Part shown: one piece after another, positions 22,283 to 31,551 of the stretch | How the letters are laid out: every line of letters begins with the position of its first letter | Position numbering within the stretch: position 1 is the stretch's first letter | Made by a program: the position numbers and the translations under genes | DNA from: JACMRP01 sp047302465 | GTDB lineage: Bacteria; Bdellovibrionota; Bdellovibrionia; Bdellovibrionales; Bdellovibrionaceae | Assembly (NCBI RefSeq): GCF_047302465.1 | Contig: NZ_CP178621.1 | Location: 1,178,001 to 1,242,000 of the forward strand | Reading direction: 5' to 3' | Length of the DNA stretch: 64,000 nt | The notes under the pieces: generated by a model | Database searches by the model: none | Told to the model about the DNA's origin: nothing | The model's input: only the letters and a program-made list of their open reading frames with translations

Positions 22283-24496
22283 ATGAAAGCTTCAAATAAA
22301 ATAAGTCGTCGTCGTCTTCTCAAATACACTTTTATTTCCTCTATTTCTCTCTTTGCGCGTAAAACTCTAGCACACGTGATTCCATTTGCGTTTTGGAAGG
22401 CGCCGGCAGCTAGCGCGAATAACACACTGTGGGGTTGGGGGCTTAATGGTGGTGGCCAGATCGGAAGCGGTAACATCACAAATCGCAGTTCACCTGTGCA
22501 AATCGGAGCTCTCACAAATTGGTCTAAGATCGAAGCGAAATTTCCTCACTCCCTAGCGATTAAAAACGACGGTACGCTTTGGACGTGGGGATATAACAAT
22601 GATGGTCAGCTCGGAAACGGTAACAGAACAAGTCTAAGTTCACCTGTGCAAATTGGAGCTCTCACAGATTGGAATGCAATCTCCGCAGGATCGGCCCACT
22701 CGATGGCTGTAAAGACCAATGGCACGCTTTGGGCTTGGGGGGTTAATGGCTCTGGCCAGCTAGGAAGCGGCAACACAACTAATCGCAGCTCTCCTGTGCA
22801 AATTGGTGCCTTAACGAACTGGAGCAAGGTCTCTGCCGGGCCCTATTACACTGTCGCGATTAAAACCAATGGCACGCTCTGGTCTTGGGGAGATAATTGG
22901 GCCGGGCAGCTAGGTGAATTTACAATGGATGGCGGACGAAATTCTCCAGTGCAAGTCGGCAGTGTTACTACTTGGAATCAAGTCAGCGCAGGAGAAGATT
23001 ATGCTTTAGCAACTCGCACCGACGGTACACTGTGGGCTTGGGGTACTAACGGCGCTGCGGGAGTCGGATCTTATGCCACGCCTACTCAGACCAGTGTTAG
23101 CACTTGGACAGCTCTTGCGAATCGCGCAGGTGGTTGGGGAGGAATGGGCGTTAAAACCGATGGCACTCTCTGGGGTTGGGGAAATAATCAGTATGGTGGA
23201 CTCGGCGACGGCACCATAACTTCGGCATTCTCTCCAATTCAAATTGGGAGTCTCACTACTTGGTCGGATGTTGCAGTCGGTGATGTGCATAGCTTGGCCG
23301 TTCGAGGCGATGGTACGCTTTGGGCTATGGGCCACAATGACTATGGACAAGTGGGTGATGGAACTATTACTCGGAGAAGCTCTCCTGTCCAAGTTGGAAG
23401 TGGGGGATGGAGCAAAGCCGCTGCAAATTGGTATACATCTGCAGCCCTTAAAACTGCGGGAACTCTCTGGACATGGGGACGTAACGGCAGCGGACAGCTT
23501 GGCCTTGGCAACACTACGAATGTCTCAACCCCTCAGCAGGTCGGCGCAGCCACAGATTGGGCGTCGCTCACTGTTGGAACGAGTGCCACTTATGCTATCA
23601 AAAACAGTGGAACTCTTTGGGCATGGGGAGGAAATTGGGATGGTCAAGTTGGTGATGGCACCACCAATGATCGTAGTTCTCCGGGACAAATCGGTGCTCT
23701 GACAAATTGGTCCCAAGTATCGGGAGGAGTAGGTCACGCGTGCGCGGTTAAAACGAATGGTACGCTCTGGGCTTGGGGAACCAATGCTTCCGGAGAGTTA
23801 GGAACTGGCAATCGTACTTATCGAAGCTCGCCTGTGCAAATCGGAGCTCTGACGAACTGGGCTCAGGTTTCGGCAGGCAATGAAATTACTGCGGCTATCA
23901 AAACTGACAATACACTTTGGACCTGGGGAGCTAACAGCTCTGGACAACTTGGAGATGGAACAATGACTTATCGGAGTTCACCAATTCAAATTGGCTCTGG
24001 AACTTCTTGGGCGAAAGTATTTGCTGGTAATGGCAAGATTTACGCAATGGCAAGTGATGGCACTTTTTGGACTTGGGGTAACACAAGTTACGGTGGCGGA
24101 GGGATTTCAAGTATGGGACCTCGTCAGATCGGTAGTGCCACGGACTGGAGTGATATTTCCGCTGGTGCCTCTCATGCTGTGGCCCTCAAATCCAGTGGCA
24201 GTCTTTGGACTTGGGGTGCGGATGTAGAGGGTGCGCTTGGTGGTGGAGTCGGCGATGGCGCCACTACTCATGTTCCGACTCAAGTCGGTGCACTCACCAA
24301 TTGGAGTAAAGTCAGCGCAGGAAAATCGAGCACGGCTGCGGTGAAATCCGATGGCACTCTTTGGGCGTGGGGAGACAATAGCTCGGGCCAACTTGGCTTG
24401 GGAGATATCAATAGCCGGAGTTCTCCGGTGCAAGTGGGCTCACTCACGACATGGACAAATGTTTCAACGTCCGATCGCACCCTCGGCTTAAAATAG
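22283..24496 (+). CDS. Exported RCC1-repeat protein, 14 repeats
   Basis: 737 residues from ATG 22283 (GAGG 8 nt upstream). The N-terminus carries SRRRLLKYTF, a twin-arginine-like signal, then a hydrophobic stretch and APAASA. From about residue 50 to the end there are 14 consecutive units of about 50 residues of the form GTLWAWGxNxxGQLGxGxxT ... SPVQIGxLTNWxxVSAG, the RCC1 repeat. RCC1 folds are seven-bladed propellers, so 14 units suggest two propellers in tandem. Repeats 5 and 12 are shortened. A binding or adhesion role outside the cytoplasm is likely; partner unknown. Confidence 0.92.
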   Translation: MKASNKISRRRLLKYTFISSISLFARKTLAHVIPFAFWKAPAASANNTLWGWGLNGGGQIGSGNITNRSSPVQIGALTNWSKIEAKFPHSLAIKNDGTLWTWGYNNDGQLGNGNRTSLSSPVQIGALTDWNAISAGSAHSMAVKTNGTLWAWGVNGSGQLGSGNTTNRSSPVQIGALTNWSKVSAGPYYTVAIKTNGTLWSWGDNWAGQLGEFTMDGGRNSPVQVGSVTTWNQVSAGEDYALATRTDGTLWAWGTNGAAGVGSYATPTQTSVSTWTALANRAGGWGGMGVKTDGTLWGWGNNQYGGLGDGTITSAFSPIQIGSLTTWSDVAVGDVHSLAVRGDGTLWAMGHNDYGQVGDGTITRRSSPVQVGSGGWSKAAANWYTSAALKTAGTLWTWGRNGSGQLGLGNTTNVSTPQQVGAATDWASLTVGTSATYAIKNSGTLWAWGGNWDGQVGDGTTNDRSSPGQIGALTNWSQVSGGVGHACAVKTNGTLWAWGTNASGELGTGNRTYRSSPVQIGALTNWAQVSAGNEITAAIKTDNTLWTWGANSSGQLGDGTMTYRSSPIQIGSGTSWAKVFAGNGKIYAMASDGTFWTWGNTSYGGGGISSMGPRQIGSATDWSDISAGASHAVALKSSGSLWTWGADVEGALGGGVGDGATTHVPTQVGALTNWSKVSAGKSSTAAVKSDGTLWAWGDNSSGQLGLGDINSRSSPVQVGSLTTWTNVSTSDRTLGLK

Positions 24497-24600
24497 TAAA
24501 AATAAAATGATGCTTCTACGGCCGCTAACCAGCATTACTATGAAATCACCGTTTTATTGGCCGTTGGCTGGCTGAAAGTCATTCCCTAGATGGCTAATGT

Positions 24601-25335
24601 TTATCTAGAATAGACACCAAATAAAGTAAGCGGTTCTGATTTATTTTCTTCATATAGATACTTTGTCTGAAGTTCCTTAAATCCAACTGCAATCATTTGC
24701 TGGCGGATTCTATCCGCAGTTAAAATTCTTCTTTGAGGAGTAGCCCAACAACCGCTTGCGTGCACAATGGAATCCCGAGTCCTGGCGTCCTTGGACAAAT
24801 ACCAAAGAACGCCTTGCTCATCGAGTTCGAAATCGGAACCGAAATCAATGGCTCGATCCGATACCATCGTATGTAAAATAAAAAGACCGTTGTTATCCAA
24901 GAAGTCGAAAATCTTATTGAGGCAGGCTTGTCTTTCGTCTTCAAAGACGATGCAATGAAGAAATGAACTGTCGCTAATAATCTGAAACTTATCGTATGGC
25001 AGCGTCTCATGAACAATGTCGGCCACAACAAACTCTGCATCAAGCTTCAATTCAGAAGCTATCTTTCTCGCTTCTATGACAGCAGTCTTTGAAATATCCA
25101 CCCCAAGTGACTTAAACCCCTTTTCGCTCAAATAAAAGGATATGGGCCCTGTGCCGCAACCCAAGTCCAACGCGCGAGGGTTTAAGGGAAAAGTTCTCGA
25201 TTGAAGAACGCTTTCTATTTCACTTCGTTGAGAGAAAGCCATCATTTCTTCAACGGACTTCTTCTTTCCCCAGCCAACATAACCATTCTTTTTTAGATTT
25301 TGATAAGCCACTTCATGTTCTTCGTAATATTTCAT
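24601..25335 (-). CDS. SAM-dependent class I methyltransferase
   Basis: 244 residues from ATG 25335 with GGAGG upstream. SAM-binding motif I RALDLGCGTGPISFYLSEKG at about residues 53-72, Asp of motif II in SLGVDISKTA, and motif IV VVADIVHETLPYDKF. The C-terminal GVYSR end and cysteine pairs give no substrate clue. Divergent from an XRE regulator with which it shares a 115-nt control region; the regulator may control it. Small-molecule substrate is more likely than nucleic acid, but unproven. Confidence 0.88.
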   Translation of the reverse strand: MKYYEEHEVAYQNLKKNGYVGWGKKKSVEEMMAFSQRSEIESVLQSRTFPLNPRALDLGCGTGPISFYLSEKGFKSLGVDISKTAVIEARKIASELKLDAEFVVADIVHETLPYDKFQIISDSSFLHCIVFEDERQACLNKIFDFLDNNGLFILHTMVSDRAIDFGSDFELDEQGVLWYLSKDARTRDSIVHASGCWATPQRRILTADRIRQQMIAVGFKELQTKYLYEENKSEPLTLFGVYSR

Positions 25336-25429
25336 TGCCCCTCCAAGTATGAGAGTACCGATGGAAACGGCAAGACCATCTCCAAAAATCATGAGGGCTA
25401 TCTTTAATATCCCTTTTTATTTTAAAAGA

Positions 25430-25442
25430 ATACTATTAGTAT
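25430..25442. promoter_or_regulatory. Palindrome ATACT-ATT-AGTAT in the divergent control region
   Basis: Perfect 5-bp arms, 8 nt before the XRE regulator's ATG, a position suited to autorepression. The region also contains AT-rich promoter-like sequence. Confidence 0.4.
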
Positions 25443-25449
25443 ATGGACC

Positions 25450-26193
25450 ATGAATCAGGAACTTGTTATCGAGATGATCAAAAGCCTTGCTAAAGACCAG
25501 CAAACCACTCAAAAAGAGTTGGCTCAGGCCTTAGGGCTTTCGGTAGCAGCGATCAAAAGGATCTTTTCAAAAAAACAGATTACCTTCGATAATATTATCG
25601 GTGTCTGCCAGTTTTTTAAAATAGAGGTTTCAGATTTTTTCAGTCTCATTGAACAGCAGAGTCAAAAAGAATTTAAATTTAGCGATGAGCAAGAAAAGTT
25701 TCTCGGAGAGAATCCAAGTTACCTGTCTTATCTTTACGAGATAAGGTGCGGAAGAACGCCGAGCCAAATTAGAAGTCAGTTTAAGATCACTGAAAAAAGC
25801 TCTCAAAAATATCTGAAAAAACTTAAAGAACTGGGACTTGTAAAGTTCGATGGTGAAAAACACTTGGCCGTGATGTCTGCAACAGTGAGTTGGCGCGATG
25901 ACGGACCGATTGGAAAATATTATTCCACCAAGACATTGCGTGTATTATTCGAGCGTTGCACAAACCCACGACTTCAAGGTGGACGATTTTATCTAGATTT
26001 AAAAGGTCTACTTCTCAGCAGCAGACAATTAGACGATTTTATTGAAGAAATTGATTTGGTCCTAAAAAAATATATGGCCCTCTCCAATCAACCAAGCAAA
26101 GGCAAGAAGGATAAACTTATTCCAATAAGTTCGGCTGTGATTATAGACAACAAGCCGGATGATATATTCAATGAAATATACGACCTTAGCTGA
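25450..26193 (+). CDS. XRE-type helix-turn-helix regulator
   Basis: 247 residues. N-terminal Cro/CI HTH (QQTTQKELAQALGLSVAAIKRIFSKKQITFDNIIGVCQFFKI, residues 17-60) followed by a second winged-type segment (GRTPSQIRSQFKITEKSSQKYLKKLKELGLV) and a C-terminal helical domain reminiscent of the DUF4423 region in TIGR02147 proteins. No ribosome site directly before the ATG is obvious. Probably controls itself and the divergent methyltransferase. Confidence 0.85.
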   Translation: MNQELVIEMIKSLAKDQQTTQKELAQALGLSVAAIKRIFSKKQITFDNIIGVCQFFKIEVSDFFSLIEQQSQKEFKFSDEQEKFLGENPSYLSYLYEIRCGRTPSQIRSQFKITEKSSQKYLKKLKELGLVKFDGEKHLAVMSATVSWRDDGPIGKYYSTKTLRVLFERCTNPRLQGGRFYLDLKGLLLSSRQLDDFIEEIDLVLKKYMALSNQPSKGKKDKLIPISSAVIIDNKPDDIFNEIYDLS

Positions 26194-26298
26194 CCAGAGT
26201 TGCCGGTGAAATGAAAAACAAGTGATAATCGATTTTGTTTTCTTTGCGTGTTTATAGATCTTATGGGAAAGGCTGTAGAAGCTTAAAAGGAGCCACCC

Positions 26299-26622
26299 AT
26301 GAAATTCGCAGCAGTCCTCAGTGTTCTTATCCTTGGTCTTTCTTCATCGGCTTTTGCTCTTCGTGAGATTGTTATTGTCGCTAAAGACGGCAAATTTGCA
26401 CCAGACATGGTTGAACTCGCTGTCGACGAAAAAGTTGAACTCTTGGTTAAAAACGAAGGCACTGATGCGGAAGAGTTTGAAAGTATTGAACTTCACCGCG
26501 AAAAAGTAATTCCTCCAGGAAAATCTGCACGTATTAAGATCGGTCCTTTGAAGGCCGGTACTTATATTTTCTTTGGCGAATTCCATCCTGAAACAGCAAA
26601 AGGAAAAATCATCGTTAAATAA
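26299..26622 (+). CDS. Periplasmic cupredoxin-domain protein (EfeO/P19-type partner of FTR1)
   Basis: 107 residues: signal peptide (MKFAAVLSVLILGLSSSAFA) and one cupredoxin-like beta-barrel (APDMVELAVDEKVELLVKNEGTD ... GTYIFFGEFHPETAKGKIIV). His and Met/Glu candidates for metal binding are in ELHREKV and GEFHPE; the classical Cys of blue copper proteins is absent. In Efe-type systems such a domain helps oxidise or hand over iron to the FTR1 permease, which follows 14 nt later. AAGGAG ribosome site. The upstream region has GATAATCGATT at 26224, a partial Fur-box match at best. Confidence 0.87.
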   Translation: MKFAAVLSVLILGLSSSAFALREIVIVAKDGKFAPDMVELAVDEKVELLVKNEGTDAEEFESIELHREKVIPPGKSARIKIGPLKAGTYIFFGEFHPETAKGKIIVK

Positions 26623-26636
26623 CGACGGAGGTCCCC

Positions 26637-27476
26637 ATGGCGCAATTTCTGAATTCTTACTTAGTAGTCTGGCGCGAAAGTTTTGAAGCGGTCCTTGTTA
26701 TATTTCTGCTTTATACAGGCCTAGCTCGCCAAGGGATCTGGTCTAAGTCCCGCAATTTCATTCTTACAGGCCTTGTTGCTGGCTTGTTTTTAAGTCTTGG
26801 CTTTGGCTATGCAATGATTAACTTTGACTCTGTTTTTGACTCGGACAACGCCCAACTTCTGCAAGGTATTTTCCCACTCATCGCTGCGGGTTTAATGCTT
26901 CACATGGTTGTGTGGATGGCGAAACACTCTTCTCAAATTTCGGGTGACATCCGCAAAGCCGTGAACTCTGAAAACACCAAAACTTTGACGTGGGGTTTGT
27001 TGGCTCTTGTTGCCTATACAATCACCCGCGAAGGATTCGAGACTGTCGTTTATCTTTATGGTCTGTCGATGTCTCAAGGTGCTGCTGCCTCTTACTCTTT
27101 GATTGGTTTGGCGTGCCTGCTTGGTATCGCGAGTTCCGTAGGTTTGATGTATGGAATTTCCAAAACCACACGTTTTGTCGGCATTAAGAACTTCTTTAGA
27201 ATTACAAACCTGTTCTTGTTAGGGGCCGCAGCCTCAATGCTGGTAAGTGGTGTAAATAAAATGATTGAGTTGGAATACATTCCTTCAGGACTGAACCCCC
27301 TCTGGAATAGCAGTGCACTTTTAGGCTCTGAGAGCCTCATTGGCAAAATCGCAACTCAACTTGTGGGTTATACGCCAATGCCTTCATTGACACTGGTGCT
27401 GGCATACGGCGCCTTCTGGGCCGCTGCGGTCTCTTTATTAATGTGGAACAAACGAGGACAGGGAGCTCAGTCTTAA
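26637..27476 (+). CDS. FTR1/EfeU-type iron permease
   Basis: 279 residues, seven predicted hydrophobic helices. The iron-binding RExxE motifs are present: RESFE in the first helix (residues 13-17) and REGFE in the middle (about 125), the second followed by TVVYLYG. It imports ferric iron, usually after oxidation of Fe(II) outside the membrane. Operon order cupredoxin-FTR1, then a terminator, then beta-barrel, imelysin and di-haem protein, together outlining an Efe-like iron route. Confidence 0.94.
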   Translation: MAQFLNSYLVVWRESFEAVLVIFLLYTGLARQGIWSKSRNFILTGLVAGLFLSLGFGYAMINFDSVFDSDNAQLLQGIFPLIAAGLMLHMVVWMAKHSSQISGDIRKAVNSENTKTLTWGLLALVAYTITREGFETVVYLYGLSMSQGAAASYSLIGLACLLGIASSVGLMYGISKTTRFVGIKNFFRITNLFLLGAAASMLVSGVNKMIELEYIPSGLNPLWNSSALLGSESLIGKIATQLVGYTPMPSLTLVLAYGAFWAAAVSLLMWNKRGQGAQS

Positions 27477-27523
27477 CTCCGTTTCTCGATTAGTTATCAA
27501 TGAGCTTGTAGCGTATTTTCAAC

Positions 27524-27549
27524 AACGGGGCCTCTGAAGCCCCGTTTTG
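27524..27549 (+). terminator. Terminator after the FTR1 gene
   Basis: 8-bp stem AACGGGGC/GCCCCGTT (27524-27531, 27539-27546), then four T in the tail. Splits the iron locus into two transcripts or attenuates the second half. Confidence 0.75.
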
Positions 27550-27599
27550 ACATTATGTCCCTAAGCGCCTAGAAACGCCGAGATCACTCGGAGTATCTA

Positions 27600-28820
27600 A
27601 TGAAACTGAAGTTCCTTTTCGCCACTCTCTTAACCAGTCTGACCATTGCGTCTTTGGCACAAGCGCAAGAGTATCCGTTCTTTGAATACACAGCTTATGG
27701 CTATTTGACGGCCCGTCAGTACGACAAGTTCAAAACCCAGCAAAACCTGAGTCCCTACACCAAACGTGAAGTGGACCTCACAGAATTTGCGCTAGAAGGA
27801 AAGCTTTACCTCAATAACTCGTCTGCGTTTGAATTCGAAGTCGAATTTGAGCATGGGGGAACTGGGACTGCGATGGAGTTCGACAACTTTGAAGAGTTCG
27901 GCGAATTCGAAACCGAAGTTGAAAAGGGCGGCGAAGTCGTTCTTCACGAGATCTATTACGAAAAGTATTTCGAAAACAAAGTAGAAATGAAAGTCGGAAA
28001 AGCTCCGATCTTTATCTCTTTGAGCTCTATCTTAACCAATCCAAAAAAACGCTTGGCCGTAGATGCTTCTGATGCCGAGGCCCGCATGATTCCAGTGGGC
28101 TGGGCTGAAACAGGTATTTTAGCCGAAAAACGCTTTGGCATGGTGAAAATTGGCGGCGGTCTCGTGAATGGCTTGAACTCCGAGTTCTATAACTCGTCGA
28201 CATGGGTTGGTGGCGGATACCAACGCCACTTTGAATCCACCAATGCCGACGATGTGGCGGGACTACTAAACATTGAATATGGCTCTGTGAAAGACGCTTA
28301 CGGTTTTGCGATTGCCGGTTATTATGGGGACTCGCAAAGCAATCGTTATAAAGTCGATAAACTGACTGTGCCTGCTCACGTGACCATCATTTCAGCTCTT
28401 GTGAATTATCGCCTGGGTCGTGTTGGTATCTTGGGGCAAAGTATTTGGGGATCTCTTCAAAACTCGGATGCAGTTTCTGCAGCCAACAATAACTTGGCCA
28501 ATGCGGTAAAACCCGAACAGCCAAACCTTGGTGCCCGAGCAGCTCTGCAAACGATTCAGCTCTCTTACATGTTGACGGATGATCTTGGCGTTTACATTCA
28601 GCGCGAACATGTGAATACATTTGAAGAGATTGCCGGGAACAACTACGTGGATACACGTTATGAAACTGAAATCAACTCGATCGGTCTTGCTCAGTGGTGG
28701 GACCAGTACATGTTTGTAAAAGTTCAGTACAGCAAAGAAAAAACTCAGCTAGTAGGCTTGCCAGAGACTTCAAACCTGCGCATCGCCTTCGGATTCGATT
28801 TAGACCAACTTACGGATTAA
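27600..28820 (+). CDS. Outer-membrane beta-barrel (porin-like) protein of the iron locus
   Basis: 406 residues with signal peptide (MKLKFLFATLLTSLTIASLAQA). Alternating aromatic/polar strands (YTAYGYLTAR, EFEVEFEH, MKVGKAPIFISLSS, VGGGYQRHF, AFGFDLDQ) fit a 14-18-strand phosphate-selective or general porin. A stretch of acidic residues at about 85-125 (EFEVEFEHGG, FDNFEEFGEFETEVEKGG) could attract cations such as iron. A small CCGAG/CTCGG hairpin overlaps its ribosome site GGAG. Placed between FTR1 and imelysin, so iron-related uptake is inferred. Confidence 0.75.
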   Translation: MKLKFLFATLLTSLTIASLAQAQEYPFFEYTAYGYLTARQYDKFKTQQNLSPYTKREVDLTEFALEGKLYLNNSSAFEFEVEFEHGGTGTAMEFDNFEEFGEFETEVEKGGEVVLHEIYYEKYFENKVEMKVGKAPIFISLSSILTNPKKRLAVDASDAEARMIPVGWAETGILAEKRFGMVKIGGGLVNGLNSEFYNSSTWVGGGYQRHFESTNADDVAGLLNIEYGSVKDAYGFAIAGYYGDSQSNRYKVDKLTVPAHVTIISALVNYRLGRVGILGQSIWGSLQNSDAVSAANNNLANAVKPEQPNLGARAALQTIQLSYMLTDDLGVYIQREHVNTFEEIAGNNYVDTRYETEINSIGLAQWWDQYMFVKVQYSKEKTQLVGLPETSNLRIAFGFDLDQLTD

Positions 28821-28865
28821 TTTTTTAGTACTTATTTATGCACTGACTTAGTCAGAGGAGAATTT

Positions 28866-29945
28866 ATGAAAACTTGGATCGTGTCATTGGTGTTGTCTGT
28901 GGGCATGATGGCTCAAGCAGCAACTCACAAAGAAATTATCGAAAACGTTGCCGTTAACGTGATTACTCAAACTTACAAAGACTTGGCTGCACGTGCTGCG
29001 GATTTGAAAAACAAAGTGGATGTATTTGCTCAAGCTCCGACAGAAGCAAACTTGGCTACAGCTCAACAAGCGTGGCGCGATGCTCGTATTCCTTGGGAAG
29101 CTTCTGAAGCTTTCTTGTTCGGCCCAGTAGATGCTTTGGGTTTGGATCCAATGATGGACACTTGGCCTTTGAACGTATTGGATTTGGATGCTGTTTTGGC
29201 TTCTAACCGTGCGTTGACTCCAGACTTCGTTCGCGGTTTGGGTACGAATGTTCAGGGCTTCCACACAATCGAATATCTTTTGTTTGGTAACGGCGTAAAT
29301 GGTCCTCACAAACCATTGGCTGCTTTCAATGCAAAACAGCTTCAATACTTGCAAGCAACAAGTACTTTGCTTGCTGAGTACACAGGCCGCTTGGCTTATG
29401 CTTGGACAAACAACTATGATCCAGAAATTCCATCAGCTCCTGGCTATATGGAGATCGTTCGTAATCCAAACATGAGAAACCCAATTTACACTTCTGAGCG
29501 CGCAGTTCTTGAGGAGCTTATCCGCGGTATGATGGGGATTGCTGACGAAGTCGGTACTGGTAAAATGTCTGACCCATTGGGCGGTGATATTTCTTCTGCA
29601 AATGCGGCATTGGTAGAAAGCCCGTTTGCATGGAACTCTTTGCCAGACTTTGCTTACAACATTCGTTCTATCAAGAGCGTATACACTGGTGCTTATGGTA
29701 CAACTCAAGGTCCTGGTATCCGTGACTTTGTAGTAGAACACGATCCTGCTTTAGCAGCTAAAGTCGATGCTAAAATCGATGCTTGTATTGCTCAGATCCA
29801 GGCAATTGCTGGTCCAGAGAATTTGGACTTCCGCCAGGCGATCTTTGATCCAGCTGGCCGTGCACGCACTCAAGCTGCGATTGCTGGTTTGGGTGAGTTG
29901 TTCGTGATGTTGGAAAACGAAGTGTTGCCTCTACTTGATCAATAA
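28866..29945 (+). CDS. Imelysin-family iron-regulated protein
   Basis: 359 residues: signal peptide then an all-helical imelysin (peptidase M75-like) domain. The GxHxxE signature is GFHTIEYLLFG at about residue 136; AQQAWRDARIPWEASEAFLFGP is the other conserved block. Imelysins are periplasmic or outer-membrane iron-binding proteins; peptidase activity is not established for most. AGAGGAG ribosome site. Followed after 15 nt by the di-haem oxidoreductase gene, a pairing seen in many proteobacteria. Codon use looks more A/T-ending and uniform than its neighbours, suggesting high expression. Confidence 0.92.
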   Translation: MKTWIVSLVLSVGMMAQAATHKEIIENVAVNVITQTYKDLAARAADLKNKVDVFAQAPTEANLATAQQAWRDARIPWEASEAFLFGPVDALGLDPMMDTWPLNVLDLDAVLASNRALTPDFVRGLGTNVQGFHTIEYLLFGNGVNGPHKPLAAFNAKQLQYLQATSTLLAEYTGRLAYAWTNNYDPEIPSAPGYMEIVRNPNMRNPIYTSERAVLEELIRGMMGIADEVGTGKMSDPLGGDISSANAALVESPFAWNSLPDFAYNIRSIKSVYTGAYGTTQGPGIRDFVVEHDPALAAKVDAKIDACIAQIQAIAGPENLDFRQAIFDPAGRARTQAAIAGLGELFVMLENEVLPLLDQ

Positions 29946-29960
29946 TTAAAGGAGAAATAG

Positions 29961-31460
29961 ATGAGAGCTCTCGTCTTTTTCAGTTTGTTCGTATCTTTAC
30001 CGGCGTTGTCTCAGACTACGCCGGATTTTATTTCTGCTAAAGCTCTTGGCGGGGACACGACGGTTTATTTTAAAGGACAGTCGTTGCAATCCTTCAATCA
30101 GCCAGCTGCAAATCTGACCGCTGATGAAGTGGCATTCCATACTGATGGTGATGCTCAGTTCGAGAGAAACTTCTCTGACGAGCTTCATAATTTTAATTAT
30201 GGACTGGGCCCCGTATTTAACAACACGAGCTGTGCTTCGTGCCATGCTAAAGACGGCCGCGGCGCTTTGCCGGTTGTTCCTGGTGGCAACACCTGGGTGC
30301 AGTTGATGCAAAACGAGTCCGTCTTCTTGCGTATTAGTATTGAAGACGGCACCGAAGAAAACCAAGTAAAGAGCATCGTAAACAATTGGGGCGCGCCGAA
30401 AGCGGTTCCTGGTTTTTCTACGCAATTGTTTCACTTGGGTTCTTACGGACTTCGTGAAGATCAGCCGAGCGTTGGTCAGGCGCAAGTTTTCATGAACTAT
30501 GAAAAGTTCACGTTCACTTATCCTGATGGCCGTGCAGTTGAGATTCGCCGTCCGATCTTCCGTATTGAAAACCCGTATGATCTTGTTATTGACCCAAAGA
30601 CCGGTGCTAAAAGCAGTCGTCTGTTTCAACCTGATGTTCGCATAGGTGCCCGCATCGGAACACCGATGATCGGTTTGGGACTTTTGGAAGCAATTAAAGA
30701 ATCGGACATTATAGCACTTGCTGCACGTGACCTTTCCAAAGAAGGTGTGCACGGCAAAGCAAACTACGTTTTCGATATCGAAAAGCAAATGGCTGGAAAT
30801 CCATATCCGGTCAGCATAGGCCGTTTTGGTTTGAAAAATAATACTCCGAGCGTTTTCCATCAATCTATGGGCGCGCTTCAAGGGGATATTGGCGTGACTA
30901 ACTATGCTTTCCCACTAGAGAGCATCTTTAATACGCCACTCTTCGATGCCTTTAAACACAAGCTTGGTGATATTAAAGTTGAAGCGACTAAGGAAGTCGC
31001 TGATGCGTTGGTATTCTATTCGACCACGCTGGCTGTTCCTGGACGTCGTGATACCGAGAGTGAAATTGTTCAACGTGGCGGTCAGCTCTTTGCTTCTGTG
31101 AGCTGCACAAGCTGTCACCAGCCAAGTTTCACGACAGGTCCGCACAAGATCGCAGCTTTAGCCAATCAAAAAATCTATCCATTCACGGATATGCTTTTGC
31201 ATGACATGGGCGAGGGACTTGCGGATGGTCGCCGTGACTTTGATGCCAATGGACGCCAATGGAAGACTCGTCCGCTATGGGGGATTGGTCAAACTCAGAC
31301 CATCAATCCACGCGCCGGGTTCTTGCACGATGGTCGCGCACGCACTCTGGAAGAGGCCATTCTGTGGCACGGGGGCGAAGGCGAATACTCGAAGAATAAA
31401 TTCGTGAATCTGCCACAAGCGGACCGCGATGCTTTGGTGGCGTTCTTAAAATCCTTATAA
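29961..31460 (+). CDS. Di-haem c-type oxidoreductase (DHOR/DUF1111)
   Basis: 499 residues, signal peptide MRALVFFSLFVSLPALS. Two haem c attachment motifs: CASCH (about residue 92) and CTSCH (about residue 380), matching the DUF1111 'thiol oxidoreductase-like' family related to di-haem peroxidases. Conserved segments RRPIFRIENPYDL, IGARIGTPMIGLGLLEAI and DMGEGLADGRRDF are typical. In loci with imelysin and FTR1 it may oxidise Fe(II) or accept electrons during iron uptake. Strong AAAGGAG site. Confidence 0.93.
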   Translation: MRALVFFSLFVSLPALSQTTPDFISAKALGGDTTVYFKGQSLQSFNQPAANLTADEVAFHTDGDAQFERNFSDELHNFNYGLGPVFNNTSCASCHAKDGRGALPVVPGGNTWVQLMQNESVFLRISIEDGTEENQVKSIVNNWGAPKAVPGFSTQLFHLGSYGLREDQPSVGQAQVFMNYEKFTFTYPDGRAVEIRRPIFRIENPYDLVIDPKTGAKSSRLFQPDVRIGARIGTPMIGLGLLEAIKESDIIALAARDLSKEGVHGKANYVFDIEKQMAGNPYPVSIGRFGLKNNTPSVFHQSMGALQGDIGVTNYAFPLESIFNTPLFDAFKHKLGDIKVEATKEVADALVFYSTTLAVPGRRDTESEIVQRGGQLFASVSCTSCHQPSFTTGPHKIAALANQKIYPFTDMLLHDMGEGLADGRRDFDANGRQWKTRPLWGIGQTQTINPRAGFLHDGRARTLEEAILWHGGEGEYSKNKFVNLPQADRDALVAFLKSL

Positions 31461-31551
31461 GCCAGATATTCATAGGGTGAATAATAATTAGATTTATATT
31501 CACTTCTATTTGGGTTCATAGCCGTCTATAAACTTGTCATTCCTGAAATAA

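Noticed and set aside
22430..24480. Tandem DNA repeats, CRISPR-like at a glance
   Set aside because: Repeat units of about 150 nt vary and stay in one reading frame; they encode RCC1 protein repeats.
26224..26242. Fur box upstream of the cupredoxin-FTR1 operon
   Set aside because: GATAATCGATT matches only the first half of the consensus; the second half does not fit, so I do not call it.
29997..30881. 294-codon minus-strand frame inside the di-haem oxidoreductase gene
   Set aside because: The plus strand has two CxxCH motifs, signal peptide and ribosome site; the minus frame has no family signal and no ribosome site.
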